Shown in pieces: positions 7,543 through 13,916 of a stretch of DNA of 17,678 nucleotides. The translations under genes were made by a program, and so were the position numbers. Positions within the stretch are counted from its first letter, which is position 1. Each line of letters begins with the position of its first letter. A model generated the notes under the pieces. The model saw nothing but the letters and a program-made list of their open reading frames with translations. It was not told where the DNA came from and searched no databases. The stretch is from Kineosporiaceae bacterium (GTDB lineage Bacteria > Actinomycetota > Actinomycetes > Actinomycetales > Angustibacteraceae): contig DAIETC010000199.1 of NCBI GenBank assembly GCA_027345905.1, positions 1 through 17,678 of the forward strand, given 5' to 3'.

Positions 7543-7857
7543 ATGAGTCTGCCCGTGCTGGGTACCGGCACGGTCATGCCCCACTTGGTGGACGACAGCT
7601 TGGACGACGACAACTTGGACGACGACAGCAACCTGATCGAGCCGGAGGGCCTCAACGCCTCGTCGGCGGAGCAGGTCAACGAACCCGACCACCCCCCGGC
7701 CGCGGGTGAGGTTCTGCACGGTGGCCACGGCGACCGCGCGCCTGGCGAGCCGAGCGGTGCGGACGATCTCGACCTGACCGGGACGACCCCCAGCGACGAG
7801 CGCGGCCCGGGCTTCACCGACGAGGAGTCGGGCCAGGACAGTGGTTTGATGCAGTAG
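7543..7857 (+). CDS. Hypothetical acidic low-complexity protein
   Basis: 104 residues that I do not recognise. The protein is strongly acidic, rich in Asp, Glu, Gly, Pro and Ser, with no hydrophobic core or membrane segment, so it is probably disordered. The codons CTTGGACGACGACAA (7599-7613) are repeated in tandem at 7614-7628 with one change, giving LDDDN-LDDDS, preceded by a third, shorter VDDS-like unit. Third positions are mostly G/C, which supports coding. The start is uncertain: neither ATG 7543 nor ATG 7576 (MPHLVDDS) has a clear ribosome site. The same frame is open further left, to an ATG at 7267, but there it merely shadows the preceding small gene. It lies 14 nt after that gene and 19 nt before purB. 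Confidence 0.6.
   Translation: MSLPVLGTGTVMPHLVDDSLDDDNLDDDSNLIEPEGLNASSAEQVNEPDHPPAAGEVLHGGHGDRAPGEPSGADDLDLTGTTPSDERGPGFTDEESGQDSGLMQ
7599..7628 (+). repeat. 15-nt tandem duplication inside the acidic ORF
   Basis: Two adjacent 15-nt units differ at one base and encode LDDDN and LDDDS. A weaker related unit precedes them. This looks like replication slippage in an Asp-rich coding stretch; the frame is kept. Confidence 0.7.
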
Positions 7858-7876
7858 GGCCCGCCCGTCTGGGACG

Positions 7877-9286
7877 ATGGAGCCCGTGACTCACCAGCCC
7901 CCGACTCCGCTCGCCGACGCCGGAGTCGCCCTCGGGCCACTGGACGGCCGGTACCGGAGCGCCGTCGCCCCGTTGGTCGAGCACCTGTCGGAGGGCGCGC
8001 TCAACCGCGAGCGGCTGCGGGTCGAGGTCGAGTGGGTGATCCACCTGGGCACCGCGGGCGCAGTGCCCGGCGCCCGGCCGCTGACGCAGGACGAGAGCTC
8101 CCGGCTGCGGGCCGTCGTCCGGGACTTCGGGCCGACATCGGTCGCCGAGCTGGCCGAGATCGAGCGCGAGACGGTCCATGACGTCAAGGCCGTCGAGTAC
8201 TACCTCAAGCGGCGGATGACCGGCCCGCTGGCCGAGCTCACCGAACTGGTGCACTTCGGCTGCACCAGTGAGGACATCAACAATTTGGCCTACGCGCAGA
8301 TGGTGCGTGGCGCCGTCCGCGAGGTCTGGCTGCCCACTGCCACGGCGCTTGCGGACGACGTCGCCGCCCTAGCCGTACAGCTGCGCGACCAGCCGATGCT
8401 GGCCCGCACCCATGGGCAGCCGGCCACCCCGACGACGCTCGGCAAGGAGCTCGCGGTGCTGGCCCACCGGCTGCGCCGCCAGCTGCGCCGGGTCGCCGCC
8501 GCCGAGTACCTCGGCAAGCTCAACGGGGCCACCGGCACGTACGGCGCGCACGTCGTGGCCGTCCCGACGACCGACTGGCTGGTGGTCTCGCGCTCGTTCG
8601 TCGAGCACCTGGGCTTGACATTCAACCCGCTGACCACCCAGATCGAGTCGCACGACTGGCAGGGCGAGCTCTACTCCGACCTCGCCCGGTTCAACCGGGT
8701 GCTGCACAACCTGTGCACCGATCTGTGGTCGTACATCTCGCTGGGCTACTTCGTGCAGACCCGCGGCCAGGGCAGCGTGGGCTCGTCCACCATGCCGCAC
8801 AAGGTGAACCCCATCCGGTTCGAGAACGCCGAGGCGAACCTTGAGGTCTCGTGCGCGTTGTTCGACGTCCTGGCCTCGACGCTGGTCACCTCCCGGCTGC
8901 AGCGCGACCTCACCGACTCCTCCATGCAGCGCAACATCGCCAGCGCGTTCGGGCACTCGCTGCTGGCGATCGACAACGTACGGCGGGGGCTGGCCGGGCT
9001 CGACGCGGCGCCCACCGCCATGGCACGTGACCTGGACGCCAACTGGGAGGTCCTCGGCGAGGCGGTGCAGTCCGCGATGCGGGCGGCAGGTATCGCCGGG
9101 ACGCCGGGCATGGACGCGCCCTACGAGCGGCTCAAGGAGCTCACCCGCGGCAACCGGGTGGACGCCGAGAAGATGCGCGCCTTCATCGCCTCGCTGGGGC
9201 TGCCCGCGGACGTCGAGGCCCGGCTGGCCGCGATGGCCCCGGCCGACTACACCGGGTTGGCAGCCAGGCTGGTCGACGAGCTGTGA
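7877..9286 (+). CDS. purB: Adenylosuccinate lyase
   Basis: Fumarate-lyase superfamily enzyme that releases fumarate from SAICAR and from adenylosuccinate in purine synthesis; a cytoplasmic homotetramer. The 469 residues include LGPLDGRYR (19-27), His101 in ETVHDVKAVE, the probable general acid/base His179 in ARTHGQ, and the superfamily signature GSSTMPHKVN (302-311), whose flexible loop carries the catalytic serine. The sequence follows the E. coli PurB type (LxPLDGRY start) and not the type found in Streptomyces and Mycobacterium, which begins near NVLATRYAS. The ATG at 7877 is taken; the GTG at 7886 is a possible alternative, with GGAG immediately before it. The stop overlaps the next start by 4 nt (GTGA), so purB and the SDR gene are coupled. 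Confidence 0.96.
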   Translation: MEPVTHQPPTPLADAGVALGPLDGRYRSAVAPLVEHLSEGALNRERLRVEVEWVIHLGTAGAVPGARPLTQDESSRLRAVVRDFGPTSVAELAEIERETVHDVKAVEYYLKRRMTGPLAELTELVHFGCTSEDINNLAYAQMVRGAVREVWLPTATALADDVAALAVQLRDQPMLARTHGQPATPTTLGKELAVLAHRLRRQLRRVAAAEYLGKLNGATGTYGAHVVAVPTTDWLVVSRSFVEHLGLTFNPLTTQIESHDWQGELYSDLARFNRVLHNLCTDLWSYISLGYFVQTRGQGSVGSSTMPHKVNPIRFENAEANLEVSCALFDVLASTLVTSRLQRDLTDSSMQRNIASAFGHSLLAIDNVRRGLAGLDAAPTAMARDLDANWEVLGEAVQSAMRAAGIAGTPGMDAPYERLKELTRGNRVDAEKMRAFIASLGLPADVEARLAAMAPADYTGLAARLVDEL

Positions 9287-10725
9287 CCAGCGCCGGGCCC
9301 GCGCGAGGCACAGCGCCCGGGATCGACCCGGCGCGGCTGGAGACCTGCCTGGCCGTGCTGCGCGAGCTGGACTCGCTGCCCGTTGAGCACCCGGACGCGG
9401 TGCGGGTGCGCGAGGCGACAGCCGGGGTGTTCAAGGCGGTCAAACTGCGCAGACGGTCCGAGCGTCAGGCGGCCGCGCTGGCGGCCGACCTGGCCGTGAC
9501 AGCGGCCACGGCGACCGGGGCGCCGGACCGCATCGACGACGAGACGCGCGGCCGTACGTTGGGCGGTGCGGCGACCACGGCGCTGGCCGGCGTCCTGCGC
9601 CGAGCGCGCTCGTGCTACGTCTGCAAGACGCGCTACCGCGAGGTCGACGCGTTCTACCACCAGCTGTGCCCGGCCTGCGCCGCGCTCAACCGCGCCCGGC
9701 GCGAGGCGCGCACCGACCTGACCGGGCGGCGCGCCCTGCTCACCGGCGGTCGGGCCAAGATCGGCATGCACATCGCGCTGCGGCTGCTGCGCGACGGAGC
9801 CGAGACCACCATCACCACCCGGTTCCCAAACGACGCGGTGCGCCGGTTCGCCGCGATGCCCGACAGCGGGGACTGGTTGCACCGGCTCACCGTGGTCGGT
9901 ATCGACCTGCGCGACCCGCACCAGGTGCTCGCCCTGGCCGACGCGGTCGCCGCGCACGGCGCCCTCGACATCCTGGTCAACAACGCTGCCCAGACGGTGC
10001 GCCGCTCGCCTGGCAGCTACGCCCAGCTGGCCGAGGCCGAGCGGGCCCCGCTGCGGTCTGGCCCGCGCCCACGGGTGCTGGCGCTCGGGCACAGCGTGCC
10101 CGTGCACCCCGCCATGCTGAGCGAGCCGGGACTTACGCCGCAGGCACTGACGGCGCTTGCCATGACCAGCGGGTCGGCGTCGCTGCCGCGCGTCGCCGCC
10201 GGCACGGCCATCGACGCGGCCGGGTTGGCGCCGGACCTGGACGCCGTGAACAGCTGGACCCGGCGGGTGCACGAGGTGGACGAGCTCGAGCTGCTCGAGG
10301 TGCAGCTGTGCAACGTGACAGCCCCGTTCATCTTGGTCAGCCGACTGCGAGCGGCGCTCGCGGCGTCCGCGGCACGTCGTACCTACGTGGTGAACGTCTC
10401 GGCGATGGAGGGCCAGTTCGCGCGCGGCTACAAGGGTGCCGGGCACCCGCACACCAACATGGCCAAGGCCGCGCTGAACATGCTCACCCGCACCAGCGCC
10501 GCCGACCTGCTGACCGACGGCATCGCGATGACCAGCGTCGACACCGGTTGGATCACCGACGAGCGCCCGCACCCCACCAAGGCCCGGCTGGCGCAGGAAG
10601 GTTTCCACGCCCCGCTCGACCTGGTCGACGGCGCGGCGCGGGTCTACGACCCCATCGTGCGCGGGGAGCTCGGCGAGGACCTGCACGGCTGCTTCCTGAA
10701 GGACTACGCCCCCTTCCCCTGGTGA
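9283..10725 (+). CDS. Zinc-ribbon SDR-family protein, catalytic Tyr not conserved
   Basis: 480-residue short-chain dehydrogenase-like protein with an N-terminal extension of about 145 residues. The extension is helical and contains a CxxC-x14-CxxC motif (Cys111, 114, 129, 132), which probably binds zinc. The Rossmann part begins at DLTGRRALLTGGRAKIG, with the NAD(P) loop at 154-161, then NNAA (233-236) and Ser373 in NVSAMEG. At the YxxxK site the sequence is HTNMAK (390-395): Lys395 is kept, but Thr391 replaces the catalytic tyrosine; the nearest Tyr is 383. About 90 residues are inserted between NNAA and the serine strand. I recall close full-length relatives in other actinobacteria, annotated only as oxidoreductase. 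Its GTG start overlaps the purB stop by 4 nt. Function unknown. Confidence 0.88.
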   Translation: MTSAGPARGTAPGIDPARLETCLAVLRELDSLPVEHPDAVRVREATAGVFKAVKLRRRSERQAAALAADLAVTAATATGAPDRIDDETRGRTLGGAATTALAGVLRRARSCYVCKTRYREVDAFYHQLCPACAALNRARREARTDLTGRRALLTGGRAKIGMHIALRLLRDGAETTITTRFPNDAVRRFAAMPDSGDWLHRLTVVGIDLRDPHQVLALADAVAAHGALDILVNNAAQTVRRSPGSYAQLAEAERAPLRSGPRPRVLALGHSVPVHPAMLSEPGLTPQALTALAMTSGSASLPRVAAGTAIDAAGLAPDLDAVNSWTRRVHEVDELELLEVQLCNVTAPFILVSRLRAALAASAARRTYVVNVSAMEGQFARGYKGAGHPHTNMAKAALNMLTRTSAADLLTDGIAMTSVDTGWITDERPHPTKARLAQEGFHAPLDLVDGAARVYDPIVRGELGEDLHGCFLKDYAPFPW

Positions 10726-10762
10726 CCGAGCGCGGCTGAGGCTCACCTGAGGAGTAGCCCGA

Positions 10763-10847
10763 CCACAGCGGCGGGCAGAAGTCCGGCTCACCCCGCAGGC
10801 TGAGCAGGCGGTGGTGGCCGTGTGCTGACTTCTGCCCGCCGTTGTGG
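10763..10847. repeat. Imperfect inverted repeat element, copy A
   Basis: Arms of 21 nt at 10763-10783 and 10827-10847 match at 20 of 21 positions, the exception being a possible G-U pair. They flank a 43-nt interior with its own small stem (GCTCA 10786-10790 with TGAGC 10801-10805). The arm core is GGCGGGCAGAAGTC. It begins 37 nt after the SDR stop. It has no T-run, so it is not a classical intrinsic terminator, though it could still stop or protect the transcript. It shares about 63 of 85 bases, ungapped, with copy B. Confidence 0.85.
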
Positions 10848-10859
10848 CGGTCACTACCT

Positions 10860-10872
10860 GACGTTCAACGTC
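10860..10872. repeat. Short palindrome GACGTT-C-AACGTC
   Basis: Perfect 6-nt arms around one base, just beyond inverted repeat A. No gene starts nearby, so an operator role is not obvious and chance is possible. Confidence 0.3.
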
Positions 10873-10985
10873 CTCGACGCCATCGTCATAAACACCGGCC
10901 CCAGGGCTTCCGGCGGCCCGACGGGATCGCGGTGGTCCCCCTCGGCGTCCTCGCGCCCTAACCCGCACGGGCTCTCGCAAGCACA

Positions 10986-11041
10986 CGTGCTCCGGTCAGG
11001 AGCGGAGCACCTGAGCCAGGCAGGTGCTGACCGCCCCCGGC
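10986..11041 (-). pseudogene. Duplicated fragment of the NmrA-like gene's 3' end
   Basis: This 56-nt segment matches 11236-11291 at 50 of 56 positions, 250 nt away. In the frame of the intact gene the minus strand reads AVSTCLAQVLRS then stop, against EVSTSLAQVLGS then stop in the real gene. No homology continues on either side. It is therefore the decayed tail of a duplicated gene, or part of a tandem duplication of the region. The intact copy at 11236-11291 includes the stop codon of the NmrA-like gene. Confidence 0.65.
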
Positions 11042-11059
11042 GGGTGTGCCATAAGCCCA

Positions 11060-11144
11060 CCACAGCGACAGGAAGAAGTCGGACTCAGCAACGACGCTGA
11101 GCACAAGCCGGCGGCCGCGTGGCGACTTCTGCCCGTCGTTGTAG
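11060..11144. repeat. Imperfect inverted repeat element, copy B
   Basis: Same 85-nt layout as copy A, 297 nt further on: 21-nt arms at 11060-11080 and 11124-11144 around a 43-nt interior. Its inner stem is stronger (CTCAGC 11084-11089 with GCTGAG 11096-11101). Compared with copy A, one arm pair has changed from G-C to A-T on both sides (10771/10839 against 11068/11136), a compensatory change. Other arm differences weaken pairing. It starts 18 nt after the duplicated gene tail. Confidence 0.75.
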
Positions 11145-11189
11145 CGGCAACGCCAGACCTTCCAACCTCGCGTTCCACGATCGGGCATC

Positions 11190-11222
11190 CCGCAGGCTGA
11201 GCAGGCGGCGGCCGCCGCGTTC
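11190..11222 (+). repeat. Partial third copy of the inverted-repeat interior
   Basis: The 19 nt at 11190-11208 are identical to 10793-10811 in the interior of copy A, followed by a looser match. The outer arms are absent. This suggests a truncated third member of the same repeat family. Confidence 0.55.
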
Positions 11223-11245
11223 GAGATGGTCGGTGCGTGCTCCCG

Positions 11246-12115
11246 TCAGGAGCCGAGCACCTGAGCGAGGCTGGTGCTGACCTCTCCCGGCACGAGCTCA
11301 GCGACCGGTCGGGCCCCACCGGCCAGATCCATCGTGTCCATGACGAAGGCCGTGCGCGCCTGCCGGGCGCGAGCCGGACTGACCGGGTCGGCAGCCAAGG
11401 CCATGGTTCGCAGCACCAACCGGGGCAGGTGGCGCGGTTCGCCGCCATAGCCGGCGGTGGCCTGAACGGCCTTGGCCAAAGCGGTCATCGTCAGTCGCTG
11501 CGGGCCGCCGACCTCCAGCACCTGGCCGCGCAACGAGCCGCCGAGCGCCGCACTCGCCAGGAGGACGGCGACGTCGCGCGCGCTGACGAACGGGATCGGC
11601 TGCTGACCGCGCCCGAACACCAGCACCCGCCCCGACCTGTCCGAGGTCTTGCGCAGCACCTGGATCCAGGTCTCGAAGAACGCCGTCGCCCGCACGACGG
11701 TCCACGGGACGGTGCTGTCGCCCAGGAGCTGTTCAGCGGCGTGCTTCATCCGGAACAGCTCGAGCGGACTGTCGGCCGCAGCGCCGACAATCGACGTCAG
11801 CACGATCGCCGCACCCGCATCGCGTGCGGCGGCGACGAGGTTCGCGTTGCCGTCCCGATCCACCGCCGCCGGCCCGGCACCGCGGCCACCGAGGAAGCCG
11901 TGGACGGCCGAGATCACCACGGTGGCGCCCCGCACCCCAGCGCGCACTCCTTCCCGGTCGCGCACGTCCACCCCGACCACCTCGACCTCTTGACCGAGCA
12001 CGGCACGCGCCCGTACGGCGTCTCGCACGAGCGCCCGGACGCTCGCGCCGCGGGCGCGCAGCTCCTCGACGACGAACCGGCCGAGCGTCCCGCTGCCGCC
12101 CGCGACGACGATCAC
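11246..12115 (-). CDS. NmrA-like NAD(P)-binding protein (atypical SDR)
   Basis: 289-residue atypical SDR/NmrA-like protein with an N-terminal nucleotide-binding loop GGSGTLG (6-12), Arg and Asp residues (31-32) after strand 2 that suit NADP(H), and the family features TSIVGA (107-112), VRATAFFE (141-148) and the FVSARDVA segment (176-183). It has no classical YxxxK; FRMKHAAEQ (121-129) sits where that helix should be. Such proteins are redox sensors or NAD(P)H-dependent reductases such as azoreductase- or NADPH:quinone-type enzymes; which applies here is unknown. The start is the GTG at 12115, overlapping the stop of the SnoaL-like gene by 4 nt. A 56-nt copy of its 3' end lies 250 nt downstream. 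Confidence 0.85.
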   Translation of the reverse strand: MIVVAGGSGTLGRFVVEELRARGASVRALVRDAVRARAVLGQEVEVVGVDVRDREGVRAGVRGATVVISAVHGFLGGRGAGPAAVDRDGNANLVAAARDAGAAIVLTSIVGAAADSPLELFRMKHAAEQLLGDSTVPWTVVRATAFFETWIQVLRKTSDRSGRVLVFGRGQQPIPFVSARDVAVLLASAALGGSLRGQVLEVGGPQRLTMTALAKAVQATAGYGGEPRHLPRLVLRTMALAADPVSPARARQARTAFVMDTMDLAGGARPVAELVPGEVSTSLAQVLGS

Positions 12116-12534
12116 GGCGACGTTCCGGCGTGCACCTGGCGGCCAACCACGTGTGCGACGTCGGTGGCATCCTCATCGACCGGTTCAAGGAAGAACCTCG
12201 CACGCACCGCTCGTGCATCCCGGACCTCGAAGACGATGACGCCGGCCATCTCGTAGTTGGTCCCGTCCAGGCGCCGGCCGCTCAGCTGCCACTGCGACCA
12301 CACGCTGTCGCCGTCCGCACAGCGCGCCAGGACACGCGCCCGCAGGTCGGGGACGTGCGCGAAGATCTGAGCCCAGTTCTGACGCACCTGCTCGCGACCG
12401 GTGAACCCGCGCGCCGGGTGCGCCGGCACCTCGTTCGTGTAGTCCTTCGCGAAACAGTCCACCAACGCCACCAGGTCGTGCGCGTTGGTGGCCGCGCACA
12501 GCCGCTCGACCAGGGCGATCCCCTCAGTGTTCAT
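12112..12534 (-). CDS. SnoaL-like / NTF2-like fold protein
   Basis: 140-residue protein with the cone-shaped NTF2/SnoaL-like pattern: an N-terminal helix pair with LCAATNAHDLVALVDCFAKDY (residues 12-32), then GFTGREQVRQNWAQIF (43-58), then strands SVWSQWQLSG and YEMAGVIVFEV. Members are ester cyclases, isomerases, hydratases or ligand-binding proteins, and sequence alone does not say which. I chose the ATG at 12534; an in-frame TTG at 12570 would add 12 residues and run into the divergent regulator's control region. It is translationally coupled to the NmrA-like gene and divergent from the TetR-type gene. Confidence 0.82.
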   Translation of the reverse strand: MNTEGIALVERLCAATNAHDLVALVDCFAKDYTNEVPAHPARGFTGREQVRQNWAQIFAHVPDLRARVLARCADGDSVWSQWQLSGRRLDGTNYEMAGVIVFEVRDARAVRARFFLEPVDEDATDVAHVVGRQVHAGTSP

Positions 12535-12578
12535 GGCGCGCACACTTTCGTTACACTGCACAGTATTCAATCCTCACT
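12535..12578. promoter_or_regulatory. Divergent promoter/operator region between SnoaL-like and TetR genes
   Basis: 44-nt AT-richer gap. ACTG-CA-CAGT (12555-12564) is a short inverted repeat. It overlaps candidate -10 boxes on both strands: TACACT on plus (12552-12557) and TACTGT on minus (12565-12560). That is the arrangement expected if the TetR-type protein represses both itself and the divergent pair. The -35 elements are poor, so the assignment is tentative. Confidence 0.4.
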
Positions 12579-13223
12579 ATGGAGCAGCTCGTGGTGCACG
12601 TCAAGCGTCCCTACGACGCCACCGGCCGTCGTACGCAGGCGCACCGCACCCGTGTGCGGGTGCTGGAGTGCGCTCGCCGCGTGCTGCTCGACCGGGGCTA
12701 CCCCGAAACGACTGTGGCCGCGGTGGCGAAGGCAGCCGGCGTGTCCGCCGAGACGGTGTACAAAGCCTTCGGCAGCAAACCGCGCCTGGTCGCAGCCGTC
12801 GTCCGCCGGGCGCTCGAGGGCAGCGCCCAGGCCCCGGCTGAGACCCGCTCAGACGCCCTGCAGTCCACCGAGCCGGATCCACGCGCCGTGATCGAGGGCT
12901 GGGGCGCCCTGACGGCCGAGGTGTCGCCGCTGGTCGCACCCTTGCTGCTGTTGGTCGAAGCCGCCGCCGCACACGACCCCGAGGTGGCGGCCCTGCGCGA
13001 CGAGCTGGACGCGGCCAGGCGCGAGCGGATGAGCGCTAACGCGGCTCGCTGGGCTGCGGCTGGGCATCTGCGCGCCGGACAGGAGGCTGAGGACGTGGCG
13101 ACGGTGCTGTGGACCTATACCTCGCCGCAGCTGTACGACCTCCTGGTGGTGCGCCAACGCTGGTCGCCGCAACGATTCGGCGAGTTCGTAGCCCAGGCGC
13201 TGCGCGCTCACCTGCTCGACTAG
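12579..13223 (+). CDS. TetR/AcrR-family transcriptional regulator
   Basis: DNA-binding repressor of the TetR type, 214 residues. The N-terminal helix-turn-helix is TVAAVAKAAGVSAETVYKAFGSK (residues 45-67), preceded by a basic arm (KRPYDATGRR). The Ala/Leu-rich C-terminal domain (about 95-214) is the ligand-binding and dimer part, whose ligand is unknown. The ATG at 12579 is the first start but has no ribosome site before it. GGAG at 12581-12584 lies 6 nt before an in-frame GTG at 12591, with another GTG at 12594, so the true protein may be 4-5 residues shorter. It is divergent from the SnoaL-like/NmrA-like pair, the likely target, and its stop is 3 nt from the end of the convergent glyoxalase-like gene. 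Confidence 0.92.
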   Translation: MEQLVVHVKRPYDATGRRTQAHRTRVRVLECARRVLLDRGYPETTVAAVAKAAGVSAETVYKAFGSKPRLVAAVVRRALEGSAQAPAETRSDALQSTEPDPRAVIEGWGALTAEVSPLVAPLLLLVEAAAAHDPEVAALRDELDAARRERMSANAARWAAAGHLRAGQEAEDVATVLWTYTSPQLYDLLVVRQRWSPQRFGEFVAQALRAHLLD

Positions 13224-13226
13224 CGC

Positions 13227-13865
13227 TCAGAGAGTGACGGGGCCAGTTGGTGTCTGGAAGGTGCACGCGACGAGCCCCGGAGTGCCGTTCGGCGCGGTGA
13301 ACTGCACGGACACGTCGTTCGTGATCTCCTGTGGCGAGCGTCCCAGCCAGTCACTGACCCGCCCGCTGTCGCCAGCGATCTGCAGGCTCGCAAGGCGCAC
13401 GGACGTCGGCCCCGCGGCCGAGGGGTGCAGCTGCCCGGCCGTCTCCCACTGCACCAGGAAGGGCAGCTGGGGGTCAGCGAGCAGCCCCTGTACGCCCAGC
13501 TGGCGCCAGCGCAGCTCGACCCCGTCCGGCCGGTGCCGGTTGCCCTGAACCGCGGCACGCCCCAGCCGCTGCTCGTGCGGTGCCATGTCATCGACGCCGA
13601 CGACCCAGCCCAGCCAGCCACCACCGGTCTGCGAGCGCGCCCGCACGGCCTGGCCGAACGGTGCCTTGTCCGACGCCGGATGGTCGAGCACCTCGACGAC
13701 CTCGACGTAGCGGTCGTCAAGCAGCGGAAGCACGACGTTGCGCGTCCCGAAGCGCGGGTGCACCCCGCCGTCGACGGCGGGCACGCCGAGCGCCTCGGCC
13801 ATGCGGGCCGCGGTCTCGCGCAGTCCGCCGGTCGGCGCGGCGTAGGACACATGGTCGACTCGCAT
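13227..13865 (-). CDS. Glyoxalase-like (VOC family) domain protein
   Basis: 212-residue protein that begins MRVDHVSYA, the first strand of a vicinal-oxygen-chelate module with its metal-ligand histidine (His5). HPRFGTRNVVLPLLDDRYVEVVEVLDHP (36-63) follows, the usual N-G-T-x-N-x-x-L and Y-x-E pattern of the Glyoxalase_3-like group. Members bind metal or act on small molecules; no substrate can be proposed. The ATG at 13865 fits the fold's N-terminus. GGAGGTG lies about 15 nt upstream, rather far for a ribosome site, so a TTG (13889) or GTG (13883) start remains possible. It follows alaT by 51 nt on the same strand and may be co-transcribed with it. Confidence 0.8.
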   Translation of the reverse strand: MRVDHVSYAAPTGGLRETAARMAEALGVPAVDGGVHPRFGTRNVVLPLLDDRYVEVVEVLDHPASDKAPFGQAVRARSQTGGGWLGWVVGVDDMAPHEQRLGRAAVQGNRHRPDGVELRWRQLGVQGLLADPQLPFLVQWETAGQLHPSAAGPTSVRLASLQIAGDSGRVSDWLGRSPQEITNDVSVQFTAPNGTPGLVACTFQTPTGPVTL

Positions 13866-13890
13866 GGCCCGATCGTGGCACACCTCCAAC

Positions 13891-13905
13891 CGCTGGCTAC
13901 CAGCG
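13891..13905. repeat. Short hairpin between alaT and the glyoxalase-like gene
   Basis: CGCTGG-CTA-CCAGCG can form a perfect 6-bp stem with a 3-nt loop in the 51-nt gap. No T-run follows on the minus strand. It may be a weak terminator or attenuating hairpin next to the GGAGGTG motif, or chance. Confidence 0.3.
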
Positions 13906-13916
13906 CCCCGACCCCC

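Noticed and set aside
7267..7857. A 196-codon protein starting at 7267
   Set aside because: The first ~90 codons overlap the Tudor-like gene in another frame and read as Arg/Gly/Pro noise; coding character begins near 7543-7576.
10763..10847. Classical intrinsic terminator for the SDR gene
   Set aside because: The stem is long, but the 43-nt interior and the lack of a T-run do not fit; recorded as a repeat with possible transcript-end function.
9247..10986. 579-codon minus-strand frame over the SDR gene
   Set aside because: Shadow of the SDR gene. The zinc-ribbon and Rossmann motifs are in the plus-strand frame, and the antisense product looks like GC-rich translation noise.
10854..11063. 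Small minus-strand gene in the repeat region
   Set aside because: 69 codons spanning the duplicated tail in a different frame from the original gene, with no ribosome site or recognisable domain.
10763..11144. CRISPR array
   Set aside because: Only two diverged 85-nt units 297 nt apart with internal dyad symmetry; no short regular repeats or spacers and no cas genes.
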